DNA from: Oceanobacillus sojae
Lineage (GTDB): Bacteria > Bacillota > Bacilli > Bacillales > Amphibacillaceae
Length of the DNA: 64,000 bases
Assembly: GCF_900162665.1 (NCBI RefSeq)
Contig: NZ_LT727809.1
Span: forward strand, 183,539 to 247,538
Direction of reading: 5' to 3'
Shown here: one piece after another, positions 1-8,014 of the stretch
Layout: each line of letters begins with the position of its first letter
Numbering within the stretch: the stretch's first letter is position 1
Translations under genes and position numbers: made by a program
Notes under the pieces: generated by a model
Database searches by the model: none
Told to the model about the DNA's origin: nothing
What the model saw: the letters and a program-made list of their open reading frames with translations, nothing else

Positions 1-60
1 GCCGGATCACTTAAACATGCTACGATAAGGGAAGATTATGGACTTTTTGGAGATGAGCAA

Positions 61-585
61 GTGGAAAATATCAATCAAAAAAAAGAATGGATAGGCTGGT
101 TCAAGGCAATTGTTATTACCATCATGCTTGCCCTTTTTCTCAGGACTTTTATTTTTGCCACTTCAATTGTAGAAGGAGAAAGTATGTATCCCACCCTTCA
201 GGATGGGGAACGTGTGATTTTTAATAAGGTTGTTTATTCTATCTATGAACCCGACCGCGGTGATATTGTAATTATTCATCAGCCTCCTAAAAACTACGTA
301 AAACGTGTGATCGGGATGCCCGGCGAAACGATAGAAATTCAAAATAGTCAGTTGTATATTGATGGTGAAGCCTATCAGCAGCATTTTTTAAGCGATGAAG
401 TAATTGCACAAACCAATAATTTTGGCCCTATAGAAATTCCTGAAGACAATTATTTTGTCATGGGGGATAACCGGTTAATCAGTAAAGACAGCCGAAATGG
501 ACTCGGATTTATCCCGCGGGATGATATTATCGGCAAATCCGAATTAATTATCTACCCTTTCAGTGAATTTGGCCGGGTAGAATAA
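61..585 (+). CDS. lepB: Type I signal peptidase (SipS/SipT-like)
   Basis: This membrane-anchored serine protease removes signal peptides from secreted preproteins on the outer face of the membrane. One N-terminal membrane segment (about residues 14-32) is followed by the catalytic serine in the box GESMYPT (Ser41), the lysine of the dyad in YVKRVIGMPGE (Lys81) and the late box GDNR...DSRNGLG. The 174 residues fit the short Bacillus Sip enzymes. The GTG start is preceded by GGAG at 49-52. The reading frame stays open to the window edge, so a longer N-terminus is not excluded, but the Sip alignment begins naturally here. A strong terminator follows, so it probably ends its transcript. Confidence 0.93.
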   Translation: MENINQKKEWIGWFKAIVITIMLALFLRTFIFATSIVEGESMYPTLQDGERVIFNKVVYSIYEPDRGDIVIIHQPPKNYVKRVIGMPGETIEIQNSQLYIDGEAYQQHFLSDEVIAQTNNFGPIEIPEDNYFVMGDNRLISKDSRNGLGFIPRDDIIGKSELIIYPFSEFGRVE

Positions 586-643
586 AAGCAGAAAGCTGCT
601 TCCTTTTACTTGAAGAAAAAGGAAGCAACTTTCTGCTTTTTTT
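586..643 (+). terminator. Rho-independent terminator after the signal peptidase gene
   Basis: A long stem pairs AGCAGAAAG plus TGCTTCCTTTT with AAAAGGAAGCA plus CTTTCTGCT. It starts next to the stop codon and runs into an eight-T tract. Confidence 0.9.
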
Positions 644-700
644 ATTGTCTAGGAAATTATAGAATTATTGCCTTGTGGATAACTATTTATAGAAAAACAG

Positions 701-845
701 CCGCATCCAGCTCCGAGCGCCAAAAACTAGGAGATTTCACGTCGCGCCCTACGATAAGTCAACATCGGTTCGTTACCTCACCGTGTTTCCTTTATCTCAG
801 TTGCGCCGTTCCAATCTCTACGTTTTAAGCAGGCGCTCTGCGCTT
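701..845. repeat. Bacillaceae-type intergenic palindromic repeat
   Basis: This non-coding stretch is closed by complementary ends: GAGCGCC at 715-721 pairs with GGCGCTC at 832-838. It ends in the motif GCAGGCGCTCTGCGCTTTTG, which resembles a repeat I recognise from Bacillaceae spacers (established by memory, not by search). No ORF in it has a ribosome binding site or a family resemblance. Only one copy lies in this window. Confidence 0.45.
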
Positions 846-854
846 TTGTTCAAA

Positions 855-1250
855 GATAAGAAAGTATATAAAAATGCTGAAGTCAGCCGCTGCAGAAATA
901 CACTACGCTTTCCGTGGGCTTGAGCTCAGCCTCCTCGAAAAAAAGAAGAGCACTTTTTTTCTGCGGGGTCTTCCCACTGCGCATTCCCACAGGAGTCTCC
1001 GTGTATTTCTTCCGCTAAAATTAGCTTTATTTCTTTGTAAAAAAGTAAATAAAACTTATTTCTTCTTAGATGGGAGCGAAGGGAAGTCGACTCCTGCGGG
1101 AAAAGCAACAGGTGAAGACCCCGCAAGAAGTGGTCTTCTTCTGAGGAGGCTGAGGCGTTGCCCGCGGAAAGCGACTTCCCACAGCGGACATCTCCTTGGC
1201 TAGAACACCAGTATTTTAAAGACCAAGTGATTTCCTTGGTTTTTCTTATT
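855..1250. repeat. MITE-like composite repeat, long form
   Basis: The left end (TAAGAAAGTATATAAAAATG, about 857-876) and the right end (about 1185-1250, ending in CCTTGGTTTTTCTTA) recur at the two ends of a shorter copy at 57709-57868. The long form also carries two GC-rich modules in opposite orientation, about 900-1012 and 1081-1180. They share CGCTTTCCG, CAGCCTCCTC and GCGGGGTCTTC blocks and could form a large stem. The outermost bases TAAGAAA and TTTCTTA are inverted. It encodes no transposase, so it would need help in trans if mobile. The short ORFs across it look accidental. Confidence 0.6.
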
Positions 1251-1312
1251 TGTATAAAATAAATCAGCCGTGACTAAACTAGATAGAAGCAGAAACAGGA
1301 GGAAAGGTGAGA

Positions 1313-1645
1313 ATGGAGAATATGTTGCTATCAGGTATTATATCTATCGGAAATATTGGGATTAATTCTGTTTATGTTTATCTCGGTATGATGCTTCTAT
1401 GCAGTGCAGCAGTTTACTATATGGTGAAAAAATTATATAAATGGGCAATTAAAAAACAAATGCTGCGATTTCTATCTTATATTGGTGCAAGTACCGTTAT
1501 AATAAGTTTAACTATTATTCTAGCTGTACTTCAGGAAAGAGATGCGTGGCAATTTTTAAAGGCAGCTGTACAAAGTCTGGCTTTTTTAGGAATCAGCCTG
1601 GCTATTTTTCCATTGCTGCATCAATTTTTATTAAAAAGAAAATAA
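1313..1645 (+). CDS. Small hypothetical membrane protein
   Basis: I do not recognise the family. The product is about 110 residues with three likely membrane segments: near residues 20-37 (YLGMMLLCSAAVYYMV), 53-72 (GASTVIISLTIILAVLQ) and 86-104. A basic loop (KKLYKWAIKKQ) and a basic tail (LLKRK) suggest both sides of the middle helix meet the cytoplasm. An AGGAGG at 1297-1302 lies 10 nt before this ATG. An in-frame GTG at 1307 sits only 4 nt from it and is less likely. It stands alone between a repeat-rich spacer and the convergent ykyB. Confidence 0.6.
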   Translation: MENMLLSGIISIGNIGINSVYVYLGMMLLCSAAVYYMVKKLYKWAIKKQMLRFLSYIGASTVIISLTIILAVLQERDAWQFLKAAVQSLAFLGISLAIFPLLHQFLLKRK

Positions 1646-1763
1646 ATATACCCGGCAGGCATATCACACCTGTTTAAAATGGATACGAAGCCTGTACATA
1701 AGGAAAACAGCGCTCATTACTAATTTATTGCTTTTGTAATAATTGTCTGAGGCTGCTATTTCC

Positions 1764-2240
1764 TTATTTCTTTTTAGAACGTACAGGCGGCCACTCCATT
1801 TTACCCAATGAGGAAGGGACGTAATAGCTGGAACGCTGTTTCTTGGCTGAAGCAGACTTTGGTTTTTCCTGTTTCCAGTTAATATATTGGCAGACAAGCC
1901 GCTTTGCCTGAGATAAAGACATTTTTACCGGGGGATTTCGGTAGGTTTGATCTAATGAACCTAAATGCTCGAGCTGCTTTAAATCCTCTTTTGCAGGAGG
2001 AATATGGAAACAATAGTCTCCAACTTTAATAAGTACAGTAGAATGTTGATTACTAAGCTTTGGATGATTAGAAAAATGCAGCCCTTTTTTAAAAGCTTTC
2101 TTCTCTTTTAATAATTGTTCAATAGCCTGTTTTTTTAATTGATATAATTGCTTCGGTTCAGGAGCTGTTTTAGCATGCTTATTGATTACAAATAAGGCTT
2201 GCGCTATCTTTTGAACCTCAACGTCATGTTTCATTTTCAA
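1764..2240 (-). CDS. ykyB: YkyB family protein
   Basis: This is a 158-residue protein of the conserved Bacillus YkyB family, whose function is unknown. The family-like blocks are IAQALFVINKHAKTAPEP near residue 12, GLHFSNHPKLS near 53 and LSQAKRLVCQYI near 108. The protein is very basic and has no membrane segment or signal peptide, so it is likely cytosolic. The lysine-rich C-terminus is variable. In B. subtilis ykyB lies close to ykuE, ykuL and dapH, and the same order holds here, which supports the assignment more than any motif does. Confidence 0.8.
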   Translation of the reverse strand: MKMKHDVEVQKIAQALFVINKHAKTAPEPKQLYQLKKQAIEQLLKEKKAFKKGLHFSNHPKLSNQHSTVLIKVGDYCFHIPPAKEDLKQLEHLGSLDQTYRNPPVKMSLSQAKRLVCQYINWKQEKPKSASAKKQRSSYYVPSSLGKMEWPPVRSKKK

Positions 2241-2387
2241 GTCTCTCCCTTTTAAAAAAGGATTTAAATCAATTTATTTCAATTATTACTCTACCTTAAA
2301 CTTTATACAATTTCAATACTATATCAAAATAAATGCGAACAAATGCACTTATTTTGTTTGTAGGTAATAAAGTTTGAGTGGAAAAGC

Positions 2388-2415
2388 AAAAAACCGCATT
2401 TTCATAAATGCGGTC
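2388..2415 (-). terminator. Terminator for the Sco gene
   Basis: Read on the minus strand, ACCGCATTT and AAATGCGGT form a 9-bp stem with a small loop, followed by six Ts. It lies about 75 nt downstream of the Sco-family stop codon. Confidence 0.8.
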
Positions 2416-2490
2416 TTATAGCGTTATAAAGCGAAATATAACCTTTCTGAATCTGGAAAGAGCTGCTTTCATTTTAAATAGCAGGATTGC

Positions 2491-3063
2491 TTAATTTACT
2501 TTTTTTAAATCAGCAAGGATAGTATCCATATTTTTCATTTCCACACCATCATATTTTTTAACAACCTCTCCTTCAGGGCTGACTAAGAAAAAGGACGTTC
2601 CGTGAATAACCTGATCATCTCCTTCACCTGGAGCCTGAACTAAATTTTTAAAATGCTTAATGGAAAATTCACGGATAGTTTCAAAGTCGTAGCCGGTTAC
2701 GAAAGACCAGTTATCAAAGTTTGCATCATAATGGGAAGCATATTCCTTTAATATTTCTGGTGTATCATAATCCGGATCTACGCTAAAGGAAACAATCTTT
2801 GCATCAATACCCTCTTCCTCCATCATGGACTGCAAGTGAGCCATATTCTGAGTCATCGGCATACATACTGTTCGGCAATTGGTGAAAACGAAGTCAGCAA
2901 TCCACCAATCTCCCTTTAAATCCTCCAGGGAAAGCTGTTCTTCATCCTGAGTTGTGTATTCAAAATCGGGAACCTGTTCTGACATGGTTGTTTCAATAGC
3001 ATAACTTTGCCCGCATCCTGCCAATAGAAAAAATAAACCAATAAGTACTAAATATCGTCTCAT
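2491..3063 (-). CDS. SCO1/SenC family copper chaperone lipoprotein
   Basis: Sco proteins carry copper and reductant to the CuA centre of cytochrome c oxidase subunit II. The 190-residue product has a lipoprotein signal ending in LLAGC (Cys17), then a thioredoxin-like fold with the copper ligands CRTVC (Cys63 and Cys67) and a downstream His154 in VIHGTS. B. subtilis YpmQ (BsSco) is the likely counterpart. I chose the internal ATG at 3063 because AAAGGA lies 9 nt upstream and the lipobox then falls at the normal distance. The caa3 oxidase that would be its client is encoded at 38-46 kb. Confidence 0.9.
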   Translation of the reverse strand: MRRYLVLIGLFFLLAGCGQSYAIETTMSEQVPDFEYTTQDEEQLSLEDLKGDWWIADFVFTNCRTVCMPMTQNMAHLQSMMEEEGIDAKIVSFSVDPDYDTPEILKEYASHYDANFDNWSFVTGYDFETIREFSIKHFKNLVQAPGEGDDQVIHGTSFFLVSPEGEVVKKYDGVEMKNMDTILADLKKVN

Positions 3064-3241
3064 ATCATTAAATCCTTTCCCAACTATACTTATACTCATT
3101 ATAGCATTGGATAAAATGTAGAGAAACCACCCCTTATGAAGGAATTATGACATTTCAGTACGTGTTTCAAACAGTCCCGATATAAAAGAACAAAAGATTC
3201 GCTGCGTTATTTTATGAAACTTCTGTCTCCAAAAAATAGTA

Positions 3242-4087
3242 TCAGGAATGAAGTGTAAATACATGCAGTTCAGGTCTGCATAAAAATCGGTATGGTAAAC
3301 GGGTTGTTCCAATGCCGCTATTTACATAAAGGGTCAATTTATCTGAAATAGTATATTTTCCCTGTACATATTTTTCTGCATACGCAGGGGTATATAAATC
3401 ACCGATAAATGGCAGACGAACCTGTCCTCCATGACTGTGCCCCGATAATTGAATATCCACTGGATAATTTTTCACTGTATCTGCAAGATCAGGTTCATGT
3501 GCAAGCAGAATAGTAAAGTCAGAATCTGTACGTTCCTCCAAAGCCCGGCTAATATCTGGTTTTCCAAGCATAGCATCATCGAGCCCTGCTAAGATAAAGG
3601 ATGCGTCTTTCCGTTGGATGCGGGATGAACTGTTTTGCAGTAATGTAAAATCAGCCGCCTCAAATGTTTCATGTAAAATATCCGTTCCATAGCCTCCATG
3701 ATCATGGTTTCCATAAATCCAAAATTTCCCCTCTGGCGCATCTAATTGCTGTAATAGCTGGATTAGCTTATCATTCCAATGATAATTATTAGGGTCATCA
3801 ACCAGGTCTCCCGTGAACAGAATGATATCAGGCTTCAGATTGTTAATTTTTGAAACGAGTGATTCTAATTGTTCTATTTCATAATGAAAACCTAAATGTG
3901 TATCGGAAAATTGGACAATTTTAAATTGATTAAAAGCTGCGGGGATTTGCGGAGAATTAATAGATTCTTCCGTGATTGTAAGTAAAGAAGGCTCAATCTC
4001 ACGAGCATAAAAATAAGTACCGCCACTTAAACCCAGTAATGTTAACAAGCTTCCTAGAGACCTTTTTAAAAATGTTCTGCGATTCAT
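3242..4087 (-). CDS. ykuE: Tat-exported metallophosphoesterase YkuE
   Basis: A calcineurin-type phosphoesterase of 281 residues. The N-terminus NRRTFLK (Arg3-Arg4) is a twin-arginine signal followed by a hydrophobic stretch, so export through the Tat pathway to the wall side is expected, as known for B. subtilis YkuE. The metal-binding blocks are in order: FSDTHLG near 60, GDLVDDP near 94, GNHDHGG near 126, LLAHEPD near 195 and GHSHGGQ near 216. The physiological substrate is not evident from sequence. It is a monocistronic minus-strand gene facing away from ykuL, in the same neighbourhood as in B. subtilis. Confidence 0.92.
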   Translation of the reverse strand: MNRRTFLKRSLGSLLTLLGLSGGTYFYAREIEPSLLTITEESINSPQIPAAFNQFKIVQFSDTHLGFHYEIEQLESLVSKINNLKPDIILFTGDLVDDPNNYHWNDKLIQLLQQLDAPEGKFWIYGNHDHGGYGTDILHETFEAADFTLLQNSSSRIQRKDASFILAGLDDAMLGKPDISRALEERTDSDFTILLAHEPDLADTVKNYPVDIQLSGHSHGGQVRLPFIGDLYTPAYAEKYVQGKYTISDKLTLYVNSGIGTTRLPYRFLCRPELHVFTLHS

Positions 4088-4454
4088 TGTATAATTTCCT
4101 TTCTGATAACCTGTTATAAAAATTATAGCACGGATAGAGCGCTTTTTTCATTTGGAAAATCATTAATTTACACAGGAAGATTAGAGAACGTTAAAAGTAA
4201 CCAGATCCTGGCACTTTAAGACCTTGCTGATGCAATAATCGTGAGAGAAAAGCAGAAGTGTGTTAAACTGGTAATGTGTGTATGAATAAAATAAAAATGA
4301 AATATAATTTAAAATGGAAGTTTATGTATAATTGTTTCAGGGTATAAAGCACATGGGCTTAGCTGCAACAAAATGAATCAGATATACAAGAAAAGTTTTA
4401 AAAGAATAATCAATTTACTAATACAAATGTTTATATAAAAAGGGGGCAAATAAG
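4088..4454. other. Intergenic region between divergent ykuE and ykuL
   Basis: The 367-bp AT-rich spacer separates divergent genes and should carry both promoters. Two TATAAT boxes (4303-4308 and 4327-4332) point toward ykuL, but neither has a convincing -35 partner. No ORF or repeat was seen. Confidence 0.4.
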
Positions 4455-4904
4455 GTGAGTGCAACGCAAGATAAACAGTTAGCAGATATTAAGTTAGGTG
4501 AAGTACTTATTCCTGCTGAGAAAGTGGCACATGTCCAGCTCAATAATCCTTTAGAACACGCATTACTGGTATTAATGAAATCCGGCTATACAGCAGTCCC
4601 GGTACTTGATTCAGCTTATAAATTCGCGGGAATTATCGGTAAAACAGCTATCCTTAATGAAGTGCTGGGGATAGAAAGCTTTGAAATGGAACGCTTATCA
4701 GAAATAAGGGTAATGGATGCAATGGCAAGTGACGTGCCGACCTTAACAAGAGAAAATAATTTATTAGATGGTCTTAACGCTTCGATTGACCATCCATTTG
4801 TCTGTTTAGTAGATGCAGATGGATATTTTGATGGTATCCTGACAAGAAGGGCCATATTAAAGCAAATGAAGAAAGATATCTATATGAATGTATACAAAAA
4901 ATAA
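4455..4904 (+). CDS. ykuL: CBS domain protein YkuL
   Basis: A 149-residue protein made of two CBS motifs (about residues 12-70 and 82-140), which usually form one adenine-nucleotide-binding Bateman module. The recurring TAVPVLDS...AGIIGKTAIL and HPFVCLVDADGYFDGILTRRAIL units are typical. No catalytic domain is attached, so it probably senses a nucleotide and acts on a partner protein. In B. subtilis c-di-AMP binding by such stand-alone CBS proteins (DarB) is established for this locus, so that is the likely ligand here (inference from family). GGGGG at 4441-4445 precedes the GTG start. A hairpin terminator follows. Confidence 0.88.
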   Translation: MSATQDKQLADIKLGEVLIPAEKVAHVQLNNPLEHALLVLMKSGYTAVPVLDSAYKFAGIIGKTAILNEVLGIESFEMERLSEIRVMDAMASDVPTLTRENNLLDGLNASIDHPFVCLVDADGYFDGILTRRAILKQMKKDIYMNVYKK

Positions 4905-4910
4905 TTACAA

Positions 4911-4964
4911 AACCTCTATGATGTGGAAGAGCGATCATTTTATTCCGCATCATGGAGGTTTTTT
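4911..4964 (+). terminator. Terminator after ykuL
   Basis: ACCTC(T/C)ATGATG(T/C)GGAA pairs across a 16-nt loop with TTCCGCATCATGGAGGT, followed by six Ts. Confidence 0.85.
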
Positions 4965-5126
4965 ATGTGCCTGATTTTAAGCAGTAAACGCTCTGTTCAG
5001 CAGAATAGAGATTATTTAAAAGTCAGGGACCTTTTAAATAATCATAACTGCATTATATTAGTTGCCGATGAAGGTAGCGTCTGCTAAAGTAATAAAGAGA
5101 TTATAAAAATGGAGGAATAGTTAATT

Positions 5127-5834
5127 ATGGATGCAAATGAAATTATACAATTTATTTCTAATAGCAAGAAAAGTACCCCGGTAAAAGTGTATGTGAAAGG
5201 AAATTTAGACAAGCTTCCTGAGCAAGACGGGATTAAAGCATTTGTTGATGCAAAAAGCGGCACACTATTTGGCGAGTGGAAAGCAATAGAAGCATTTCTA
5301 AAAGAAAATGAATCTATTATTGAAGACTATGTTATAGAAAATGATCGCCGTAATTCTGCGATTCCAATGCTGGACTTAAAAAATATCAATGCACGTATCG
5401 AGCCGGGCGCAATTATTCGTGACCAGGTAGAGATCGGCGATGGTGTTGTCATTATGATGGGCGCATCGATTAATATTGGCTCTGTTATCGGTGAAGGAAC
5501 AATGATTGATATGAATGCTGTCCTTGGCGGGAGAGCTACAGTAGGAAAGAACTGCCATATTGGCGCCGGTACTGTATTGGCTGGTGTTATTGAGCCGCCT
5601 TCTGCAAAACCGGTTATTGTAGAGGATGATGTTGTCATCGGAGCGAATGTTGTTGTTCTTGAAGGAATTACTGTTGGAAAAGGTTCGATTGTAGCAGCAG
5701 GATCTATTGTTACAAAGGATGTAGAACCAAATACATTAGTAGGTGGAACGCCTGCACGTGTTTTAAAAGAAATTGACGAGCAGACCAAATCTAAAACGGA
5801 AATTAAGCAAGAGCTTCGTAAATTAGATAATTAA
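5127..5834 (+). CDS. dapH: Tetrahydrodipicolinate N-acetyltransferase
   Basis: DapH acetylates tetrahydrodipicolinate with acetyl-CoA, the first step of the acetylase branch toward meso-diaminopimelate (cell wall) and lysine. The 235 residues fit the B. subtilis enzyme. An N-terminal alpha-helical domain (1-85) is followed by left-handed beta-helix hexapeptide repeats (about 90-200; for example [20 protein letters not shown]), which form the trimeric acyltransferase. GGAGG at 5111-5115 supports the ATG. dapL follows after 16 nt, so the two form an operon that also works as a pathway unit. I saw no lysine riboswitch in the leader. Confidence 0.96.
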   Translation: MDANEIIQFISNSKKSTPVKVYVKGNLDKLPEQDGIKAFVDAKSGTLFGEWKAIEAFLKENESIIEDYVIENDRRNSAIPMLDLKNINARIEPGAIIRDQVEIGDGVVIMMGASINIGSVIGEGTMIDMNAVLGGRATVGKNCHIGAGTVLAGVIEPPSAKPVIVEDDVVIGANVVVLEGITVGKGSIVAAGSIVTKDVEPNTLVGGTPARVLKEIDEQTKSKTEIKQELRKLDN

Positions 5835-5850
5835 GGCAGATGAATAGTAT

Positions 5851-6969
5851 ATGACAGCATTTGATTTGCAAACCGTCCGCAGGGAGCTGCATCAAATTCC
5901 TGAATTAGGCTTCAAAGAGGAGAAGACGCAAAAGTATCTGCTTGAGAAGATTCAGGAAATGGCGACAGATCGTGTTGACATTAAAACCTGGCGGACCGGT
6001 ATCTTAGTACATGTATCTGGAACCAATCCGGAAAAGCGAATCGGTTTTCGGACGGATATAGACGGGCTTCCAATTTTAGAAGACACAGGCTTTGATTTCT
6101 CTTCCACACATGCTGGAAAAATGCATGCCTGTGGACATGACTTTCACATGACGATTGCATTGGCGGCTCTCCGTAGACTGATTGACCAGCCTGTAAAAGA
6201 TAATGTTCTATTTATTTTTCAGCCGGCAGAGGAAGGTCCGGGCGGAGCAAAGCCAATGATTGCATCAAAGGAATTTCTTGATTGGAAACCGGACACTATT
6301 TTTGCACTGCATATCGCACCGGAGTTACCAGTCGGTCAGGTATCTTCAAAGCCAGGGCTTCTATTCGCTAATACAAGTGAGCTATTTATTGATTTTAAAG
6401 GTCTTGGCGGACATGCTGCCTATCCGCATTTGACAAGGGATATGACAGTAGCAGCAAGTAACTTTGTTGTGCAGCTGCAGCAAATTGTTTCCAGAGGGCT
6501 GAATCCTTTAGATGGTTCCGTGATTACGATAGGGAAAATGGAGAGCGGATTTGTACAAAATGCAATCGCTGAGACCGCGAGACTAGAAGGAACCATCCGG
6601 ACAACAGAAGCTTCTTCCATTATATTGGTAAAGGAAAAGCTTGAGAAACTAATCAAAGGTTTTGAAATAGCGTATGATTGTGAGATAGATGTAGATTATG
6701 GATCTAACTATTATCAAGTGGTGAATGATGGAAAATATGTCGAGCTGTTTAAAGAATCCTTAGCAGGTACAGAAATTGAATATATTCAGGCCTCTGCAGC
6801 GATGACTGGAGAAGATTTTGGAGATATGTTAAAAGTAATCCCCGGATTTATGTTCTGGCTTGGTGTAGATTCACCATACGGACTTCATCACGCAAAACTG
6901 GCTCCGAATGAAGCAGCGCTTTCTGTTGGAGTGGAAGCAGTAGAAACATTTATCCGGTCATTTGATTAA
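5851..6969 (+). CDS. dapL: N-acetyldiaminopimelate deacetylase
   Basis: This M20-family amidohydrolase removes the acetyl group from N-acetyl-LL-diaminopimelate late in the DapH branch. Metal-binding blocks are visible: [10 protein letters not shown] near 67, [11 protein letters not shown] near 92 and [13 protein letters not shown] near 128, with the dimerisation domain in the middle and a final HHAK block near 350. The 372-residue length is usual. It is the second gene after dapH and lacks its own strong ribosome binding site, consistent with cotranscription. The symbol follows Bacillus usage; dapL also names an unrelated aminotransferase elsewhere. Confidence 0.95.
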   Translation: MTAFDLQTVRRELHQIPELGFKEEKTQKYLLEKIQEMATDRVDIKTWRTGILVHVSGTNPEKRIGFRTDIDGLPILEDTGFDFSSTHAGKMHACGHDFHMTIALAALRRLIDQPVKDNVLFIFQPAEEGPGGAKPMIASKEFLDWKPDTIFALHIAPELPVGQVSSKPGLLFANTSELFIDFKGLGGHAAYPHLTRDMTVAASNFVVQLQQIVSRGLNPLDGSVITIGKMESGFVQNAIAETARLEGTIRTTEASSIILVKEKLEKLIKGFEIAYDCEIDVDYGSNYYQVVNDGKYVELFKESLAGTEIEYIQASAAMTGEDFGDMLKVIPGFMFWLGVDSPYGLHHAKLAPNEAALSVGVEAVETFIRSFD

Positions 6970-7002
6970 TGTTTTGCTGGAGATAGATGCATTACAAAAG
7001 AT

Positions 7003-7041
7003 AAAAAGACTTTCTTGTTTTTTCAAAGGAAAGTCTTTTTT
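7003..7041 (+). terminator. Terminator of the dapH-dapL operon
   Basis: AAAAGACTTTC and GAAAGTCTTTT form an 11-bp stem ending in a T-rich tail 35 nt after the dapL stop. Confidence 0.88.
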
Positions 7042-7071
7042 CTGATCCTCTCGTAATTCTTCTCGTCTAAA

Positions 7072-7205
7072 TTAAATATTTACTTCACTTATAAGTGTAT
7101 GCGTATTATTTTCTGTATCACTGAAAAATACCATCCACTTCCTTCCCAGTGAAATTGAGGACTTTTTGCATGCAGGATGAAATTTGTTGAACGAGTTTGA
7201 GTCAT
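7072..7205 (-). pseudogene. Possible decayed fragment, VOC/glyoxalase-like C-terminus
   Basis: On the minus strand an ATG with GGAG 8 nt upstream opens a 38-codon frame (MTQTRSTNFILHAKSPQF...). Near codon 23 a second frame takes over that reads WMVFFSDTENNTHTLISEV, which resembles the C-terminal strand of VOC-superfamily proteins. Joined across one frameshift, the pieces read as one continuous C-terminal domain of about 43 residues, far shorter than any complete member. It may equally be a chance small ORF. The resemblance is by eye only. Confidence 0.3.
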
Positions 7206-7327
7206 AATAAAATCTCCATATGTTTTTGTCTATATTATACAGAAAATTGAATATAATAAAAATAAATACATAGATTTTTTGCCTTTATCATATATCAGTT
7301 AGAGAGTAAAAAATAAGGAGTGACATC

Positions 7328-7768
7328 ATGCAGATTTATGATATTCTTCCTGACTTAACCCAAATTAAACGCTTGCCCGGCAGCAATCAGTCTCTTTTAT
7401 CGTCAAGCGGAAGGCCAATTCTCGTTATTTTTTGGTCTGTAAACTGTTCATCCTGCAGTAATTTTTTAAAACAGCTGGCTGAGGTTCCGGAAATTAAAGC
7501 AAAGAAAGTTATTCCAATTTTAATTCATATATATTTAGATAAGGAACAGATAAGCTTATCAGCAATAAAGAATAAGCTGGATCAGCTGCACTTTGATGCG
7601 GTTTCTTTAGATGATACAGAGGACCGGCTGGCAGCCATATTTCAATTCCGTTATGTACCCGCGTTATATTTGTTTGATAAACAGGAAAGGCTCCGGTTTA
7701 AGCAAAGCGGCAAATCTTCTACAAACTTAATGGAACAGCGTTTAAAGCGGCTATTAAACGAAAAGTAA
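7328..7768 (+). CDS. ykuV: Thioredoxin-like thiol-disulfide oxidoreductase YkuV
   Basis: A 146-residue single-domain thioredoxin-fold protein with the redox motif Cys40-Ser-Ser-Cys43 in FWSVNCSSC. A YVPALYLFD strand near residue 110 supplies the cis-proline region. There is no signal peptide or membrane anchor, so it acts in the cytoplasm, as proposed for B. subtilis YkuV (whose motif is CHLC). AAGGAG lies just before the ATG. It follows dapH-dapL as in B. subtilis, though the intervening ykuS, ykuT and ykuU genes are absent here. Its own terminator follows. Confidence 0.85.
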   Translation: MQIYDILPDLTQIKRLPGSNQSLLSSSGRPILVIFWSVNCSSCSNFLKQLAEVPEIKAKKVIPILIHIYLDKEQISLSAIKNKLDQLHFDAVSLDDTEDRLAAIFQFRYVPALYLFDKQERLRFKQSGKSSTNLMEQRLKRLLNEK

Positions 7769-7778
7769 GAAAAAATAT

Positions 7779-7807
7779 CTCTGTTCTTAATAGAATGGAG
7801 TTTTTTT
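7779..7807 (+). terminator. Terminator after ykuV
   Basis: CTCTGTTCT and AGAATGGAG form a 9-bp RNA stem (two G-U pairs) around TAAT, followed by seven Ts. Confidence 0.7.
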
Positions 7808-8014
7808 GTTGTGGCAGTAAAAAAGAGTTTCAAAGATATGGATAATAAACGAATTATTCAGAACTATTCGAGGCAATTCATTTCTTTAAATAGGTATATT
7901 GATGGAAAAAAACTTTTTTAAAAAAATTTTCAAAAAAATAGCGCAAAACAGTAGAAATTTATTTCGGAAACCGTTATATTAGTTATTACGGAAAAGTGAA
8001 AGGGGGAATAAATT

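Noticed and set aside
1-60. An upstream gene or longer N-terminus for the signal peptidase
   Set aside because: The frame is open to the edge but too little sequence is present to judge; the GTG with GGAG gives the family-typical start.
874-1203. A 109-codon frame across the composite repeat, and antisense frames there
   Set aside because: The frame follows inverted GC-rich repeat modules, has no ribosome binding site and has an unnatural composition.
1700-1765. A terminator for ykyB from AAGGAAAACAGC and GCTGCTATTTCCTT
   Set aside because: The arms pair with mismatches across a loop of about 35 nt and overlap the ykyB stop; too weak to list.
4965-5126. A possible lysine riboswitch upstream of dapH
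   Set aside because: The leader is short and lacks the conserved L-box core and a terminator/antiterminator pair.
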